Positions 8,616 through 17,189 are shown, counted from the stretch's first letter. The stretch: 64,000 nt of DNA from BMS3ABIN03 sp964418885 (GCA_964418885.1 CAYQNW010000008.1:11634-75633), one strand, 5' to 3'. Program-made: numbers and translations. The notes: a model not told the origin generated them from the letters alone.

Positions 8616-9017
8616 TTATTTTTTTATAAGCGTGATAGGTATATATTTTGAAAATTTCTCAAAGTCTCTGTCCGTTGTAAATATTGGAAAACGATTACGA
8701 TAAGAAACTGCGCAAATTAAAAAATCAGTGTTTGATCCCTGAATCCCTTTACTTTTACAAATATTAAAATACTCTGCAGCTAGTTCATAGTCTTTTGTAA
8801 ATACTGGGAAATCATTAAAAGAGCCAAGAATTTCTTTTAGATTGGAAAACTGTTTACTGTCTTTAACACCGGATAAAATCTCCTGCCTGATTGGACCAAT
8901 AACACAAACTTTTTGATTATCTATTAAAGACTCAAGAAATTTAACTTCAGAAGTTGATTGTTTCTTCTTTCTTCGAAGAGCGAGTGACCAAATACTGGTA
9001 TCTACAATTACTTTCAC
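8616..9017 (-). CDS. vapC: VapC-family PIN-domain toxin
   Basis: A 133-residue PIN-domain ribonuclease, the toxin half of a type II toxin-antitoxin pair. Acidic residues expected of a PIN active site are visible: Asp in the N-terminal VIVDTSIWSLALR, Glu in IRQEILSG, Asp in GSNTDFLICAVS and Asp in TTDRDFEKF. The start overlaps the end of the antitoxin gene by 4 bases, the usual arrangement. The VapC label follows the PIN fold plus operon; the RNA target is unknown. Confidence 0.9.
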   Translation of the reverse strand: MKVIVDTSIWSLALRRKKKQSTSEVKFLESLIDNQKVCVIGPIRQEILSGVKDSKQFSNLKEILGSFNDFPVFTKDYELAAEYFNICKSKGIQGSNTDFLICAVSYRNRFPIFTTDRDFEKFSKYIPITLIKK

Positions 9018-9214
9018 TTTTTCGCACGCTGTTTTTTATAATTGTACTTAGCATCGTAATCAATTTTGTTAAACAAATCCTTAATACTCATTTGTTTATG
9101 AAGTCTGATATATTCTTCCAGCGCAGTATTAACAGCCTCTTTTTTTGATTTGTGTTTACCCAGCACAACTGCCTTTTCCAACAGTGAATCGTCTATGTTT
9201 AGATTTGTCGGCAT
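9014..9214 (-). CDS. vapB: VapB-type antitoxin (ribbon-helix-helix-like)
   Basis: A 66-residue protein beginning MPTNLNIDDSLLEKAVVLG, matching the short N-terminal strand and first helix of RHH VapB antitoxins. KSKKEAVNTALEEYIR forms the second helix, and a charged tail probably wraps the toxin. It directly precedes and overlaps vapC. An AAGGA ribosome site lies just upstream. Two copies of an octamer near the start may be the autoregulatory site. Confidence 0.87.
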   Translation of the reverse strand: MPTNLNIDDSLLEKAVVLGKHKSKKEAVNTALEEYIRLHKQMSIKDLFNKIDYDAKYNYKKQRAKK

Positions 9215-9222
9215 ATTTTCTC

Positions 9223-9252
9223 CTTACACAATTTTTTAGGTAAACTTACACA
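9223..9252. promoter_or_regulatory. Direct repeat CTTACACA upstream of vapB, candidate operator
   Basis: CTTACACA occurs at 9223-9230 and again at 9245-9252, 22 bases apart start to start, close to two helical turns. The proximal copy overlaps the vapB ribosome site. VapBC complexes usually repress their own promoter, so binding here is plausible but unproven. Confidence 0.4.
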
Positions 9253-9327
9253 TTACAAATTAATAATAAAAACCAAATTAAAACTCTTATTTGCAAAAAC
9301 TCATCAGGAGAGTATAAAGCCATCTTT

Positions 9328-9920
9328 TTATTTTAGATTCAATAACTCTTCCCAAATCTTAAATAATTGATAAGTAGCATAAATATCTCTAGAGCAATAA
9401 GTAGCGATGTCTTTAAGTCTTCCTGCTTCATAAAGATTTTTAACTTCCATTCCCGATATTTCTTTGGTTTTTGGTGATTCGATACCAAACGAGTGGCAGT
9501 AAAAATCAAGATTGAATTTTCTTGTTATGCCATAAAAGGTGAATTGGTCCAACAAATCTATATGAGAAGAAGTATCATAGCGGTTGCCGATTAAATTTTT
9601 CGATGGTTTGATTTTAAGAATTGCTGAACGCAGCATTAAGAAGGGTATATCAAAATTTCGCCCGTTAAAAGTTACAACCTGATCTGTCACATCGATAATT
9701 TTCCAGAATGAACTGAGCATTTCATTTTCAGGCAATCCCTTGTAATGGACAAGATTATCCTCTGATGTCCACTCTTCAGGTTTTTCACATTCGTAGTAAA
9801 CAAAAGATTTTTCTTTATCGATATCATAAATACCGATTGCAATACATTTCGCAGTAAATGGATATAGACTGGTGTAACGTACAGCATCATCTATTTGCTG
9901 TTGCTTTTTCTCAGAATCAG
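9328..9920 (-). CDS. PolB-like 3'-5' exonuclease, 5' end lost in gap
   Basis: RNase H-fold exonuclease of the family related to the DNA polymerase B proofreading domain. The frame is open back to the gap edge, giving 196 visible residues. Upstream of the TTG at 9735 it reads SLYPFTAKCIAIGIYDID, typical of the region just after the first catalytic motif. Exo II is VTFNGRNFDIPFLMLR and Exo III is YCSRDIYATYQLF; a HIDLLDQF segment lies between. Exo I (DxE) must be in the missing DNA. The TTG at 9735 is therefore internal, not the real start. It lies downstream of threonine aldolase on the same strand. The substrate is unknown. Confidence 0.82.
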
Positions 9921-10020
9921 NNNNNNNNNNNNNNNNNNNNNNNNNNNNNNNNNNNNNNNNNNNNNNNNNNNNNNNNNNNNNNNNNNNNNNNNNNNNNNNN
10001 NNNNNNNNNNNNNNNNNNNN
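9921..10020. other. 100-N scaffold gap of unknown true length
   Basis: The flanks are not duplicated. The gap removes the 3' end of threonine aldolase and the 5' end of the exonuclease, so the real missing DNA is probably more than 100 bases. Any reading frame carried across it is meaningless. Confidence 0.9.
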
Positions 10021-10883
10021 GTCGGCGTAAATAAAAGTATATTCGTTTGAACAGCTTCCATATTTATTTCCAGATTAGGATTTGAATTAATTCTGTCTGC
10101 TAATCTTTTAGCTCTGCGATGATCTTCTTTAAGTCTCTCAATATTATTTTTAACACCATACAAAGCTGCTGCTGCTAAAATCCCAACCTGCCGCATTCCT
10201 CCTCCCCAGGCTTTTCTAACACGGTATGCTTCTTTAATAAATTCTTTCGAACCAGCAATAGCGGAACCAACCGGTGCTCCAAGTCCTTTTGAGAAACAAC
10301 AAGATACTGTATCAAAGTGTGAAGCATATTCCTTGGGAGTTACCCCTGTCTCAACACAAGCATTCCACATTCTTGCTCCATCCAGATGATAGAAGAGATT
10401 ATTTTTTTTTGCAAGCTTTTCCAGCCCAATAATTTTTTCAATTGGTTGAATTGTGCCGCCGGCGCGGTTATGAGTATTTTCTACCTCAATAACTTTGGTC
10501 CTCGGCATATGGTAAGCAGTTGTACGGATGTAAGGTTCGACAAGTTCAGGTGTAAGAACACCGAGCTTTCCGTCTAAAGGATATAACTGAATACCGCTCA
10601 ATCGCCCCGGAGATGCAGATTCATAATTAAAAATGTGTGCTTCACGATCACAAATAACTTCATCGCCAGGTTCAGTTAAAACATTTAAACAAATCTGGTT
10701 TCCCATCATTCCGCTTGGGACATAAAGTGCTGCTTCTTTTCCCAGAAGTTCAGCAATATATTCTTCCAGCTTATTTACTGTGGGATCTTCCTTAAATACA
10801 TCATCACCAACTTCGGCTTCATACATAGCTTTACGCATTTTAGGTGATGGTTTTGTTACGGTATCGCTTCTTAAATCAATCAT
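10021..10883 (-). CDS. ltaE: Low-specificity L-threonine aldolase, 3' end lost in gap
   Basis: PLP-dependent fold-type I enzyme cleaving L-threonine or L-allo-threonine to glycine and acetaldehyde. About 287 residues are visible. It opens with IDLRSDTVTKPSPKMRKAM, the family N-terminal signature. EVGDDVFKEDPTVN and YVPSGMMGNQ follow, then HLDGARMWNA (the Asp that contacts the PLP ring nitrogen) and CCFSKGLGAPVGS with the Schiff-base lysine. The sequence stops at NILLFTP, about 50 residues before the usual C-terminus. The few residues read beyond the gap belong to the exonuclease strand in another frame and should not be joined. Confidence 0.93.
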
Positions 10884-10896
10884 ATTTGTAATTATT

Positions 10897-12552
10897 TTAA
10901 AGTTTGAATTTATTTTTAATATATAACAAAATGTTCAATCCAACAATCCAAAGCGAAATTATAGATATGATAGTAGTTACTATTGCGGGATGTTGAGTGT
11001 AAAAAGTTTGTTCATTTCTAAGTTGAACATTCCCAACAAGAATAGTTTTAGTAAACATTTTTGTTTGGATTTCTATTTCACCAACTGGATTAATGATACA
11101 ACTTATCCCCCCGTTTGCACAACGCACAACTGATCTTCTATTTTCCACTGCTCTGAGAATGGCAAAATCTTCATGCTGATATGGTCCGCTGGAGTTACCG
11201 TACCAGCTATCATTTGTAACAACTGCAATAAATTCTGCACCGCGCTGCATAAAATTAGTCACAAATAAAGGAAAGATAGATTCATAACAAACAAGTCCAC
11301 AAATTTTAACTGTGTCTTTGTTCATTGGCAGTTTAAATACAATAGTATCTTTTCCAACATTCCATCCGCTTAAACCAACTCCCCATTTAAATACATCGGC
11401 TAAAAAAGAGAATTCTTCCACGAAAGGAACATGTTCTCCCAACGGCACAAGTTTCATTTTTCCGTACTGTTGATATTCCCTTGTTCCCGGTCTCAACAAT
11501 AAAATTGAATTGTAAGTTGTGTAATGAAAACTTCCGCCTTTATTATACTTTGCACCTGCAGGAAATTTCTGATCATCAAAATAAAAATTAATTTGAGGCA
11601 TCCCTGTTAACAATCCAACATTATTGGAATCCAGAAAAGAGTAAATACTATTTAGCTCAGAATAATAACTACCATTCATCAGGTAAACTGGCAAAGCTGT
11701 TTCCGGCCAGAGAATTAATTTCGCTCCTTTATTAACAGCTTTTTGTGATTGTTCAAGATAGTTATCTACCATATCCTGGAGATTACCTGATTGCCATTTT
11801 TCCCAGGGATCTATATTTGGCTGAACAACTCCCACTTTTAATTCTTTAGCAGAAGTTTTAAAGGAGGAAATTTTTATTAATCCATAAACAATGAAAAGAA
11901 CGAAAATAAAAACAGCAACCATAAAGTAACGCGTAGAAAATGATCTTTCGTGTTGGATATTAATAAATGATTTATAAAAAAATATATTTATGTACAGAAC
12001 AACAATCGATAAGCCAAATGCCCCGATTATATCTGCCGCTTGAATGAAGATTGTGAATTTTGCCAGACCGTGCCCGAGAATCAACCAGGGAAATTTAAGA
12101 TCAGTTAGAGTTAAAAGATATTCTACCATAACCCAGAATGCCGGGAAAAGCCAAAGACTTGCTTTGCCATTAAACAATTTTCTTGACAGATAAAATAAAG
12201 TTGAAGAGATCAACATTACGCAAGGTAGAGCGAATAGCAATGCGGCTCCTCCCATTATCAAAAACGGATCTGCTTCTGCCTGCCAGCTTCCAACCCAGTA
12301 AACTGTTATAACAGTAAGAACAAATGCCATTAAAAAAGTTGCACGGTTAATCCCGGCTAAAGTTCTTCTTTGTGAAATAACATAGAGATAAGGTATAAAA
12401 CCCACAAAGATTAGAAGAGTAAAAGGAAATGGAAAAGGGGGAAATGAAATTCCAATTAGTAATCCGCTTAAAATAAGAAGGAGTCTTTCTTTTCTGAGGT
12501 TTTTCTTTTCTTCTGCAGTTTTTGGAATTCTGAGTTTACTTAAGATTTTCAC
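10897..12552 (-). CDS. lnt: Apolipoprotein N-acyltransferase
   Basis: The 551-residue inner-membrane enzyme adds the third acyl chain to the N-terminal cysteine of lipoproteins. The N-terminal half has about six to seven membrane segments. A periplasmic carbon-nitrogen hydrolase domain follows, about residues 235-500, with the Glu-Lys-Cys triad visible in LILWPETALP, KMKLVPLGEHVPF and CGLVCYESIFP. A last membrane helix lies near the C-terminus. It overlaps the upstream DedA gene by 17 bases. The window encodes several probable lipoproteins that would be substrates. Confidence 0.95.
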   Translation of the reverse strand: MKILSKLRIPKTAEEKKNLRKERLLLILSGLLIGISFPPFPFPFTLLIFVGFIPYLYVISQRRTLAGINRATFLMAFVLTVITVYWVGSWQAEADPFLIMGGAALLFALPCVMLISSTLFYLSRKLFNGKASLWLFPAFWVMVEYLLTLTDLKFPWLILGHGLAKFTIFIQAADIIGAFGLSIVVLYINIFFYKSFINIQHERSFSTRYFMVAVFIFVLFIVYGLIKISSFKTSAKELKVGVVQPNIDPWEKWQSGNLQDMVDNYLEQSQKAVNKGAKLILWPETALPVYLMNGSYYSELNSIYSFLDSNNVGLLTGMPQINFYFDDQKFPAGAKYNKGGSFHYTTYNSILLLRPGTREYQQYGKMKLVPLGEHVPFVEEFSFLADVFKWGVGLSGWNVGKDTIVFKLPMNKDTVKICGLVCYESIFPLFVTNFMQRGAEFIAVVTNDSWYGNSSGPYQHEDFAILRAVENRRSVVRCANGGISCIINPVGEIEIQTKMFTKTILVGNVQLRNEQTFYTQHPAIVTTIISIISLWIVGLNILLYIKNKFKL

Positions 12553-13159
12553 TTTGAACTTTTTTCTTTCTTAAGAAATACCGGATAACTAGGATCAGCG
12601 TTATAAATATTGTAATCCCGATTACAATGTTGCTGTATGTTGAAAGATATTTATCTACAACATCAACATTATGTCCGAATAAAAATCCTAAATACAAAAT
12701 AATCGCATTCCAAACAAATGAACTTATTGTTGCAAATATAATTGTTCTTTTTACATTCAGTCTGCTCATTCCAGCAAAAAACGAGATCACGGATCTTGTT
12801 CCGGGAAGAAACCTGTTTCCAAGAATTATCCAGTAACCATACTTCTTGAACCACTGTTCAACTTTCTCAATAGCATCGACAGGAATATATTTGTACTTAC
12901 CTGAATGTACTAATTTTTTATCAACAGTAGAACCAAAATAGAATAAAGTCATAAAACCAAGCACACTTCCAATTGTTGCCAATAAAAGTGTAGGAATAAA
13001 ATGGATTACTCCGGTAGATACAAGCGTTCCGCCAATTAAGATAACAAGATCACTGGGAGATGGCGGGAAAACATTTTCTATAAATGAAAAAAAGAAAAGA
13101 GTAACATAAATCCAGAATGGAGTTAAATGTGAAATGTTATTGAGTATGCTTTCGAACAT
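12536..13159 (-). CDS. DedA family membrane protein
   Basis: A 207-residue inner-membrane protein of the DedA/SNARE-associated family; members are linked to undecaprenyl-phosphate or phospholipid translocation. Visible signatures are FIENVFPPSPSDLVILIGG near the N-terminus, GSVLGFMTLFYFG, and the conserved NRFLPGTRSVISFFAGMSRL with the family R..PG.R motif, then hydrophobic helices and a basic tail. It lies one base after ispF and overlaps lnt, so these three probably share a transcript. The family is firm; the exact substrate is not. Confidence 0.9.
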   Translation of the reverse strand: MFESILNNISHLTPFWIYVTLFFFSFIENVFPPSPSDLVILIGGTLVSTGVIHFIPTLLLATIGSVLGFMTLFYFGSTVDKKLVHSGKYKYIPVDAIEKVEQWFKKYGYWIILGNRFLPGTRSVISFFAGMSRLNVKRTIIFATISSFVWNAIILYLGFLFGHNVDVVDKYLSTYSNIVIGITIFITLILVIRYFLRKKKVQSENLK

Positions 13160-13160
13160 T

Positions 13161-13655
13161 CTATTTTACTTTTGCAACCAGAACAATAGCAATTGCAGCT
13201 ATGCCTTCTTCCCTGCCGACAAATCCAAGTTTTTCTGTTGTAGTTGCTTTAACCGAAATTTGGTTGGAATCAATTTTCAAAATCTCTGATATTTGTGCTC
13301 TTATTTTCGGAATGAATGAAGTCAGCTTAGGTTTTTCTAAAGATATTGTAGCATCTATATTTGAAATTTCATATCCTGAATTTCGAACCAGTTCCATTGC
13401 TTTTATTAAGAATATACTGCTGTCTGAATTCTTATATTTTTCATCAGTATCGGGGAAATGCTGACCGATATCACCGAGAGCAAGTGAACCCAATAACGCA
13501 TCTGTTATTGCATGGAGAAGAACATCTGAATCGGAATGACCGGCTAATCCTTTTTCAAACGGTATTTCAATTCCACCAAGAATGAGTTTTCTGTCTTGCG
13601 CAAATGCATGCACATCATATCCAATTCCGCTTCTGTAATTCAAAGATTCCGCCAT
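13161..13655 (-). CDS. ispF: 2-C-methyl-D-erythritol 2,4-cyclodiphosphate synthase
   Basis: The 164-residue enzyme of the non-mevalonate isoprenoid pathway converts CDP-ME 2-phosphate to MEcPP with loss of CMP. The divalent-metal ligands are in GIGYDVHAF (Asp and His) and GHSDSDVLLHAI (His). SVKATTTEKLGFVGR is the nucleotide-binding signature. Length matches the family. No other MEP-pathway gene is in the window. Confidence 0.97.
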   Translation of the reverse strand: MAESLNYRSGIGYDVHAFAQDRKLILGGIEIPFEKGLAGHSDSDVLLHAITDALLGSLALGDIGQHFPDTDEKYKNSDSSIFLIKAMELVRNSGYEISNIDATISLEKPKLTSFIPKIRAQISEILKIDSNQISVKATTTEKLGFVGREEGIAAIAIVLVAKVK

Positions 13656-13669
13656 TATAATTTTTTCAT

Positions 13670-13717
13670 TTCACGCAGAGGTCGCTGAGAACTTAACGCA
13701 AAGTGCGCCGAGATTAT
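13670..13717 (+). repeat. Left arm of inverted repeat flanking the GxxExxY gene
   Basis: Purine-rich CGC-spaced sequence starting TTCACGCAGAGG and ending near GCGCCGAGATTAT. It aligns imperfectly with the reverse complement of 14087-14139 on the other side of the gene. The right end overlaps the last codon and stop of the GxxExxY gene. Confidence 0.6.
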
Positions 13718-14136
13718 AAATTGTTTACGACTCTGTGAATTCCTTCTTTTAATAGTTTTGTGTTGAAATTTATTAACAATCCTAATTTTACATTTGATAG
13801 TTTTAAATAAGTTAACAATTGAGCATAGTGAACAGGAGCTAATGCTTCAATCGACTTGACCTCAATTATAACTAAATTCTCAACAAGCAGATCTAATTTA
13901 TATCCAACGTCTAACCTTACGTCTTTATATACGAATGGCATTGGTTTTTGCTGTATAACTTTAAGTCCTATTTCTCGTAAATCAAAAGCTAAAGCATTCT
14001 CATAAGTAGATTCCAACAACCCTGGTCCAAGCTTTTTATGCAGTTCTATTGCCGCTCCGATTATTTTAGTTGCTATCTCATTCTCAGTCATTTTCTCCGC
14101 GATCTCCGCGTTGTCTTTTCTTTGCGTCCTCTGCAT
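13714..14136 (-). CDS. GxxExxY family protein
   Basis: A protein of the GxxExxY family, named for the motif seen here as GLLESTYENAL after AAIELHKKLGPG. The later YKLDLLVENLVIIEVKSIEAL carries the D-x(n)-E-V-K pattern of a PD-(D/E)XK nuclease fold. The first 15 residues (MQRTQRKDNAEIAEK) are encoded by the flanking repeat, so the native start may be the internal ATG at 14091 (MTENEIATK), giving 125 residues. Biological role unknown; these genes are scattered, often multicopy, and associated with CGC/GAG-rich repeats. It interrupts an otherwise housekeeping gene series between acyP and ispF, consistent with insertion. Confidence 0.85.
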   Translation of the reverse strand: MQRTQRKDNAEIAEKMTENEIATKIIGAAIELHKKLGPGLLESTYENALAFDLREIGLKVIQQKPMPFVYKDVRLDVGYKLDLLVENLVIIEVKSIEALAPVHYAQLLTYLKLSNVKLGLLINFNTKLLKEGIHRVVNNL

Positions 14137-14139
14137 GAA
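14087..14139 (-). repeat. Right arm of inverted repeat flanking the GxxExxY gene
   Basis: Read on the minus strand it begins TTCATGCAGAGGACGCAAAG and continues with an AACGCGGAG then CGCGGAG pattern, matching the left arm (13670-13717) in inverted orientation with mismatches. It encodes the N-terminal extension of the GxxExxY reading frame. Confidence 0.6.
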
Positions 14140-14143
14140 CTAT

Positions 14144-14416
14144 TCACCTGATTTCAAAACTATCGAACTCATTTTTCGGTTCAAGCCAATCTACTTTACA
14201 ATTTTTCACTGAGGCGTGACTCGGACCAATTTTGATTTTCTTATATAATTCTTCTACCTGGCTCTTTTCTCCTTCGGCAATAGTTAAAACTTCCTCTGTA
14301 AATAAATTTTTTGTAAAACCAACAAGTCCAAGCTTAAGTGCTTCCCTGTAAACAAAATATCTGAATCCTACACCCTGAACCAATCCATTTACCAATATTT
14401 CTGCTCTTACCTGCAC
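14144..14416 (-). CDS. acyP: Acylphosphatase
   Basis: The 90-residue enzyme hydrolyses acyl phosphates. The active-site signature LVQGVGFRYFVYREA is present, with the phosphate-binding Arg in GFRYF, followed by GLVGFTKNL, where the family usually has a G-x-V-x-N segment with catalytic Asn. Here Asn is retained in FTKNLFTEEV. Length is typical for the family. Confidence 0.94.
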   Translation of the reverse strand: MQVRAEILVNGLVQGVGFRYFVYREALKLGLVGFTKNLFTEEVLTIAEGEKSQVEELYKKIKIGPSHASVKNCKVDWLEPKNEFDSFEIR

Positions 14417-14524
14417 AATACTAAAAAATATAAATCAAGATTCTTAATTTGAATTGAATTAAATTAGAGAAATTTTGAATTACTACAAAAGAAGATTAAC
14501 TTTAAGAAATTGTAAACATCGATA

Positions 14525-15427
14525 TCACTTGTCAGGTGAATAACCAAAAGCCTTGAGCATATTTTCATCAGAGCGCCAGTTTTTTCTTACCTTAACGCGA
14601 AGCTCCAGAAAAACCTTTCGTTGAAGAAAATCTTCCACTGCTTCCCTTGCAACGGTTCCAAGCTTCTTAATTTTGCTCCCATCTTTACCAACGATTATTG
14701 CTTTCTGCGAATCACGTTCTACGACAATTTCTGCACTGATATAATCTTTACCTTCTTCTCTCTCTTTGTAATCGGCTATTAATACTTCGCAGCTATAAGG
14801 CACTTCCTCGCTGAATTGTTCAAGGATTTTCTCACGAATAATTTCAGACACAAAAAATCTTTCATTTTCATCAGCAACAACATCATCGGGATAAAATGAA
14901 GGTCCATCGGGTAATTCATCAACAATAATTTGAGTTACTCTGTCAACATTAAAATTCTCTAAAGCTGAAATTGGAATTACAGCTTTATATTTTTTCAAAT
15001 CCTCAAAATGTTTTATCATCTTAACAACATCTTCCTGTTCTATGAGATCAATTTTATTTATGATGAGGATGACATTTTTTTTAAGACGTTCTAAATTCTT
15101 TCCAAAAAAGGTTTTAAAAATCTTTTTGCCGGTTGAATCTGTATAAGCATCAATCAAAATCAGTAAAACATCTGCATCTTTAATTGATGATTCCACCTGT
15201 TGCATCATTCTTTGCTGTAAGAGATAAGATGGATTGATAATTCCAGGTGTATCTAGAAAAATTACCTGATATTCTTTTTCAGTTAAAATGCCTAGTATTT
15301 TTTTCCTTGTCGTCTGCGGCTTAGGATTTGTGATCGCCAGTTTCTGTCCTAGTATTGCATTTAACAAAGTAGATTTCCCGGAATTCGGTAAACCAAGTAT
15401 TGCTACATATCCTGATTTATGATTCAT
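14525..15427 (-). CDS. era: GTPase Era
   Basis: The 300-residue essential GTPase binds 16S rRNA and assists 30S maturation. The GTPase domain has G1 GLPNSGKST, a G2 region with TTRKKILGI, G3 DTPGI, G4 NKID and G5-like ISALENF. The C-terminal KH domain has AIIVGKDGSKIKKLG, followed by the AREAVEDFL helix and the LRVKVRKNWR strand. The order and length are those of Era rather than another TrmE/Era-family GTPase. Confidence 0.97.
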   Translation of the reverse strand: MNHKSGYVAILGLPNSGKSTLLNAILGQKLAITNPKPQTTRKKILGILTEKEYQVIFLDTPGIINPSYLLQQRMMQQVESSIKDADVLLILIDAYTDSTGKKIFKTFFGKNLERLKKNVILIINKIDLIEQEDVVKMIKHFEDLKKYKAVIPISALENFNVDRVTQIIVDELPDGPSFYPDDVVADENERFFVSEIIREKILEQFSEEVPYSCEVLIADYKEREEGKDYISAEIVVERDSQKAIIVGKDGSKIKKLGTVAREAVEDFLQRKVFLELRVKVRKNWRSDENMLKAFGYSPDK

Positions 15428-15525
15428 TACTTAATTTAGAAAGATAAATAATTTGTCAGATGCAATTTATCAAAGGGAGGTATGGATTAAAAGTTGTTCA
15501 CTTAACAAACTAATTAATCTGGGTG

Positions 15526-16047
15526 CTAAGAACCCAACCTTGTCTTCATTTGTTTTTGCCGTTCGAAGAAGATATAACCTGTGATTATCATGGCAAAGGA
15601 AATGATCGAACCAATGATTGAAAGTCCATTACCGCTAAAGAGTTTTTGCAGTTCCGTTATCAAACCAATAGTAATCCTCTGCACCGTTTCTGTTACTTCT
15701 ACAGATTCTGTTTGAGGAGTTGGTGTGGATAGTATTGTTGCGATCACGTAGCCGACAATTCCAAGGCAAATTAAAACCATGAAGGAGCTAACAAGAATTA
15801 TGAAGTACTTTTGTTGTTTAGGTAATACAAATTTCCTGTTCAGCTTTTTCATCAAACGAAATGTAAAATCTTCATTGACTTTATCTTCTTTAATTGAAGA
15901 AAGATTATCGTGTACAAGCTTTAAGGCTTTAAATCTTTTCATATCCGGTTCAGATCGCTTCAGGATAGCATCGACTTCCTGAATCTTTTCGGGTGTTAGT
16001 TCACCATCCAAATAATTGTTTAGTATTTCATCAGAAATCAGATTCAT
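15526..16047 (-). CDS. Putative membrane anti-sigma factor
   Basis: A 173-residue protein translated with a 4-base overlap after an ECF sigma gene. The N-terminal part (LISDEILNNYLDGELTPEKI) resembles the anti-sigma domain that packs on the sigma factor, but it lacks the zinc-binding His/Cys cluster of ZAS domains. A membrane helix spans about residues 81-106 and a second hydrophobic segment about 140-160, so the N-terminal part would be cytoplasmic. The role is inferred from this topology and the coupling. What releases the sigma factor cannot be told. Confidence 0.72.
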   Translation of the reverse strand: MNLISDEILNNYLDGELTPEKIQEVDAILKRSEPDMKRFKALKLVHDNLSSIKEDKVNEDFTFRLMKKLNRKFVLPKQQKYFIILVSSFMVLICLGIVGYVIATILSTPTPQTESVEVTETVQRITIGLITELQKLFSGNGLSIIGSIISFAMIITGYIFFERQKQMKTRLGS

Positions 16048-16610
16048 ATCAATTCCTCAACCAGATTTTTTTCAACTATCAAATCTTTCAATGCATTCCT
16101 TGAACGGTGAAGCATTACTTTAACATTGCTGACTGAAACATTCATTACTTTGCTTATCTCCTCGCAACTCATTTCATCTAAATAAAAAAGAGTGATCACG
16201 GCAGAAAATCTTTCCGGCAATTTATTTACAAGTTCATTCACAAATTCCGAGAAATCTTTATTCTCAGAAATATTAAAATCATAATCGCTTTTCAAGTCAA
16301 AATGATCTTCAACCGATGTCATTTCTCTTTCCGTCTTTCTTTTCTTTGATGAAATCTTTGTTAATGCCGTGTTATAGACTATTTTATAAAACCATGTCGA
16401 ATATTTAGATTCACCTTTAAAATTATTCAACGAGTTATAAGCTTTCATAAAAGAATCCTGCAAGGTCTCTTCTGCATCCTGTTCATTCTTTAACATTCTC
16501 TTAAGTAAAGAAAATGCTTTGTTTTTGTATCGATCCACAAGAATCGAATAATCGGATTGGTTGCCGTGTTTTACCGATTCTATTATTTCCCAATCCGTTA
16601 GGTTTTTCAT
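16044..16610 (-). CDS. ECF-type RNA polymerase sigma factor
   Basis: A 188-residue sigma-70 family factor with only regions 2 and 4. Region 2 reads YSILVDRYKNKAFSLLKRML, DAEETLQDSFMKAYNSL and KYSTWFYKIVYNTAL. Region 4 contains LPERFSAVITLFYLDEMS and EEISKVMNVSVSNVKVMLHRSR, the -35-binding helix-turn-helix. It overlaps the downstream anti-sigma gene by 4 bases. The divergent small membrane protein gene across 213 bases may be a target, but no repeated promoter motif was identified. Confidence 0.93.
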   Translation of the reverse strand: MKNLTDWEIIESVKHGNQSDYSILVDRYKNKAFSLLKRMLKNEQDAEETLQDSFMKAYNSLNNFKGESKYSTWFYKIVYNTALTKISSKKRKTEREMTSVEDHFDLKSDYDFNISENKDFSEFVNELVNKLPERFSAVITLFYLDEMSCEEISKVMNVSVSNVKVMLHRSRNALKDLIVEKNLVEELI

Positions 16611-16823
16611 TTTATATTAATGACTAACGATTTAGAGATTTAGTTACAAATATTCCAGATAAATCTACATCAAATAACCTACTCAAGCAATCAAATTTTA
16701 TAGAAATTAGAAAAGATGCTAATTTCAATCATTTTTGTTAAAGCAGAATTTAAATAATCCCAAACTGTAACCAGATATAATCCATTCAAGTCATAACTAG
16801 CAAATGAAAGAAAGGAGCAAAAA

Positions 16824-17189
16824 ATGGAAGCTGTAATTGGAGTTTTTATCCCAATAATATTATTTCTGGTAATCGGTTTGGTTCTGGTAATCAGCATTTT
16901 TTACAAATCCAAAGAGAAACAAATGCTGATCGAGAAAGGATTATCTGCAGAGGAAATTAAAAAATTCTTCGAAGATAAAAGAGATCCTTTTATAATGCTT
17001 AAGATTGGCATCATAAGTATCTTCTTCGGTTTGGGCTTAGGTTTTGGAATGATGCTGGAAAAATCTTATAGCGGAGATTACTGGATACCTCTCTTCCTTT
17101 TCACCTTTACAGGTGTGGGATTTGTAGTCGCAAATCTTGTGGGAAATAAATTAAGAAAGAAACATGATCTCGAAACAAAAAACCTGTAA
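16824..17189 (+). CDS. Small DUF6249-like membrane protein
   Basis: A 121-residue membrane protein. An N-terminal helix (about residues 4-26) is followed by a cytoplasmic KSKEKQMLIEKGLSAEEIKKF segment, and then two more hydrophobic helices separated by a short loop (about residues 55-74 and 85-107), ending in a charged tail. The helix plus LIEKGLS pattern resembles DUF6249 proteins often found next to ECF sigma genes. An AGGAG site lies a few bases before the ATG. It is divergent from the ECF sigma gene and ends 49 bases before a strong terminator. Function unknown. Confidence 0.75.
   Translation: MEAVIGVFIPIILFLVIGLVLVISIFYKSKEKQMLIEKGLSAEEIKKFFEDKRDPFIMLKIGIISIFFGLGLGFGMMLEKSYSGDYWIPLFLFTFTGVGFVVANLVGNKLRKKHDLETKNL

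Noticed and set aside
9891..9920. In-frame C-terminal tail of threonine aldolase across the gap
   Set aside because: The N length is arbitrary, and this DNA encodes the exonuclease in another frame.
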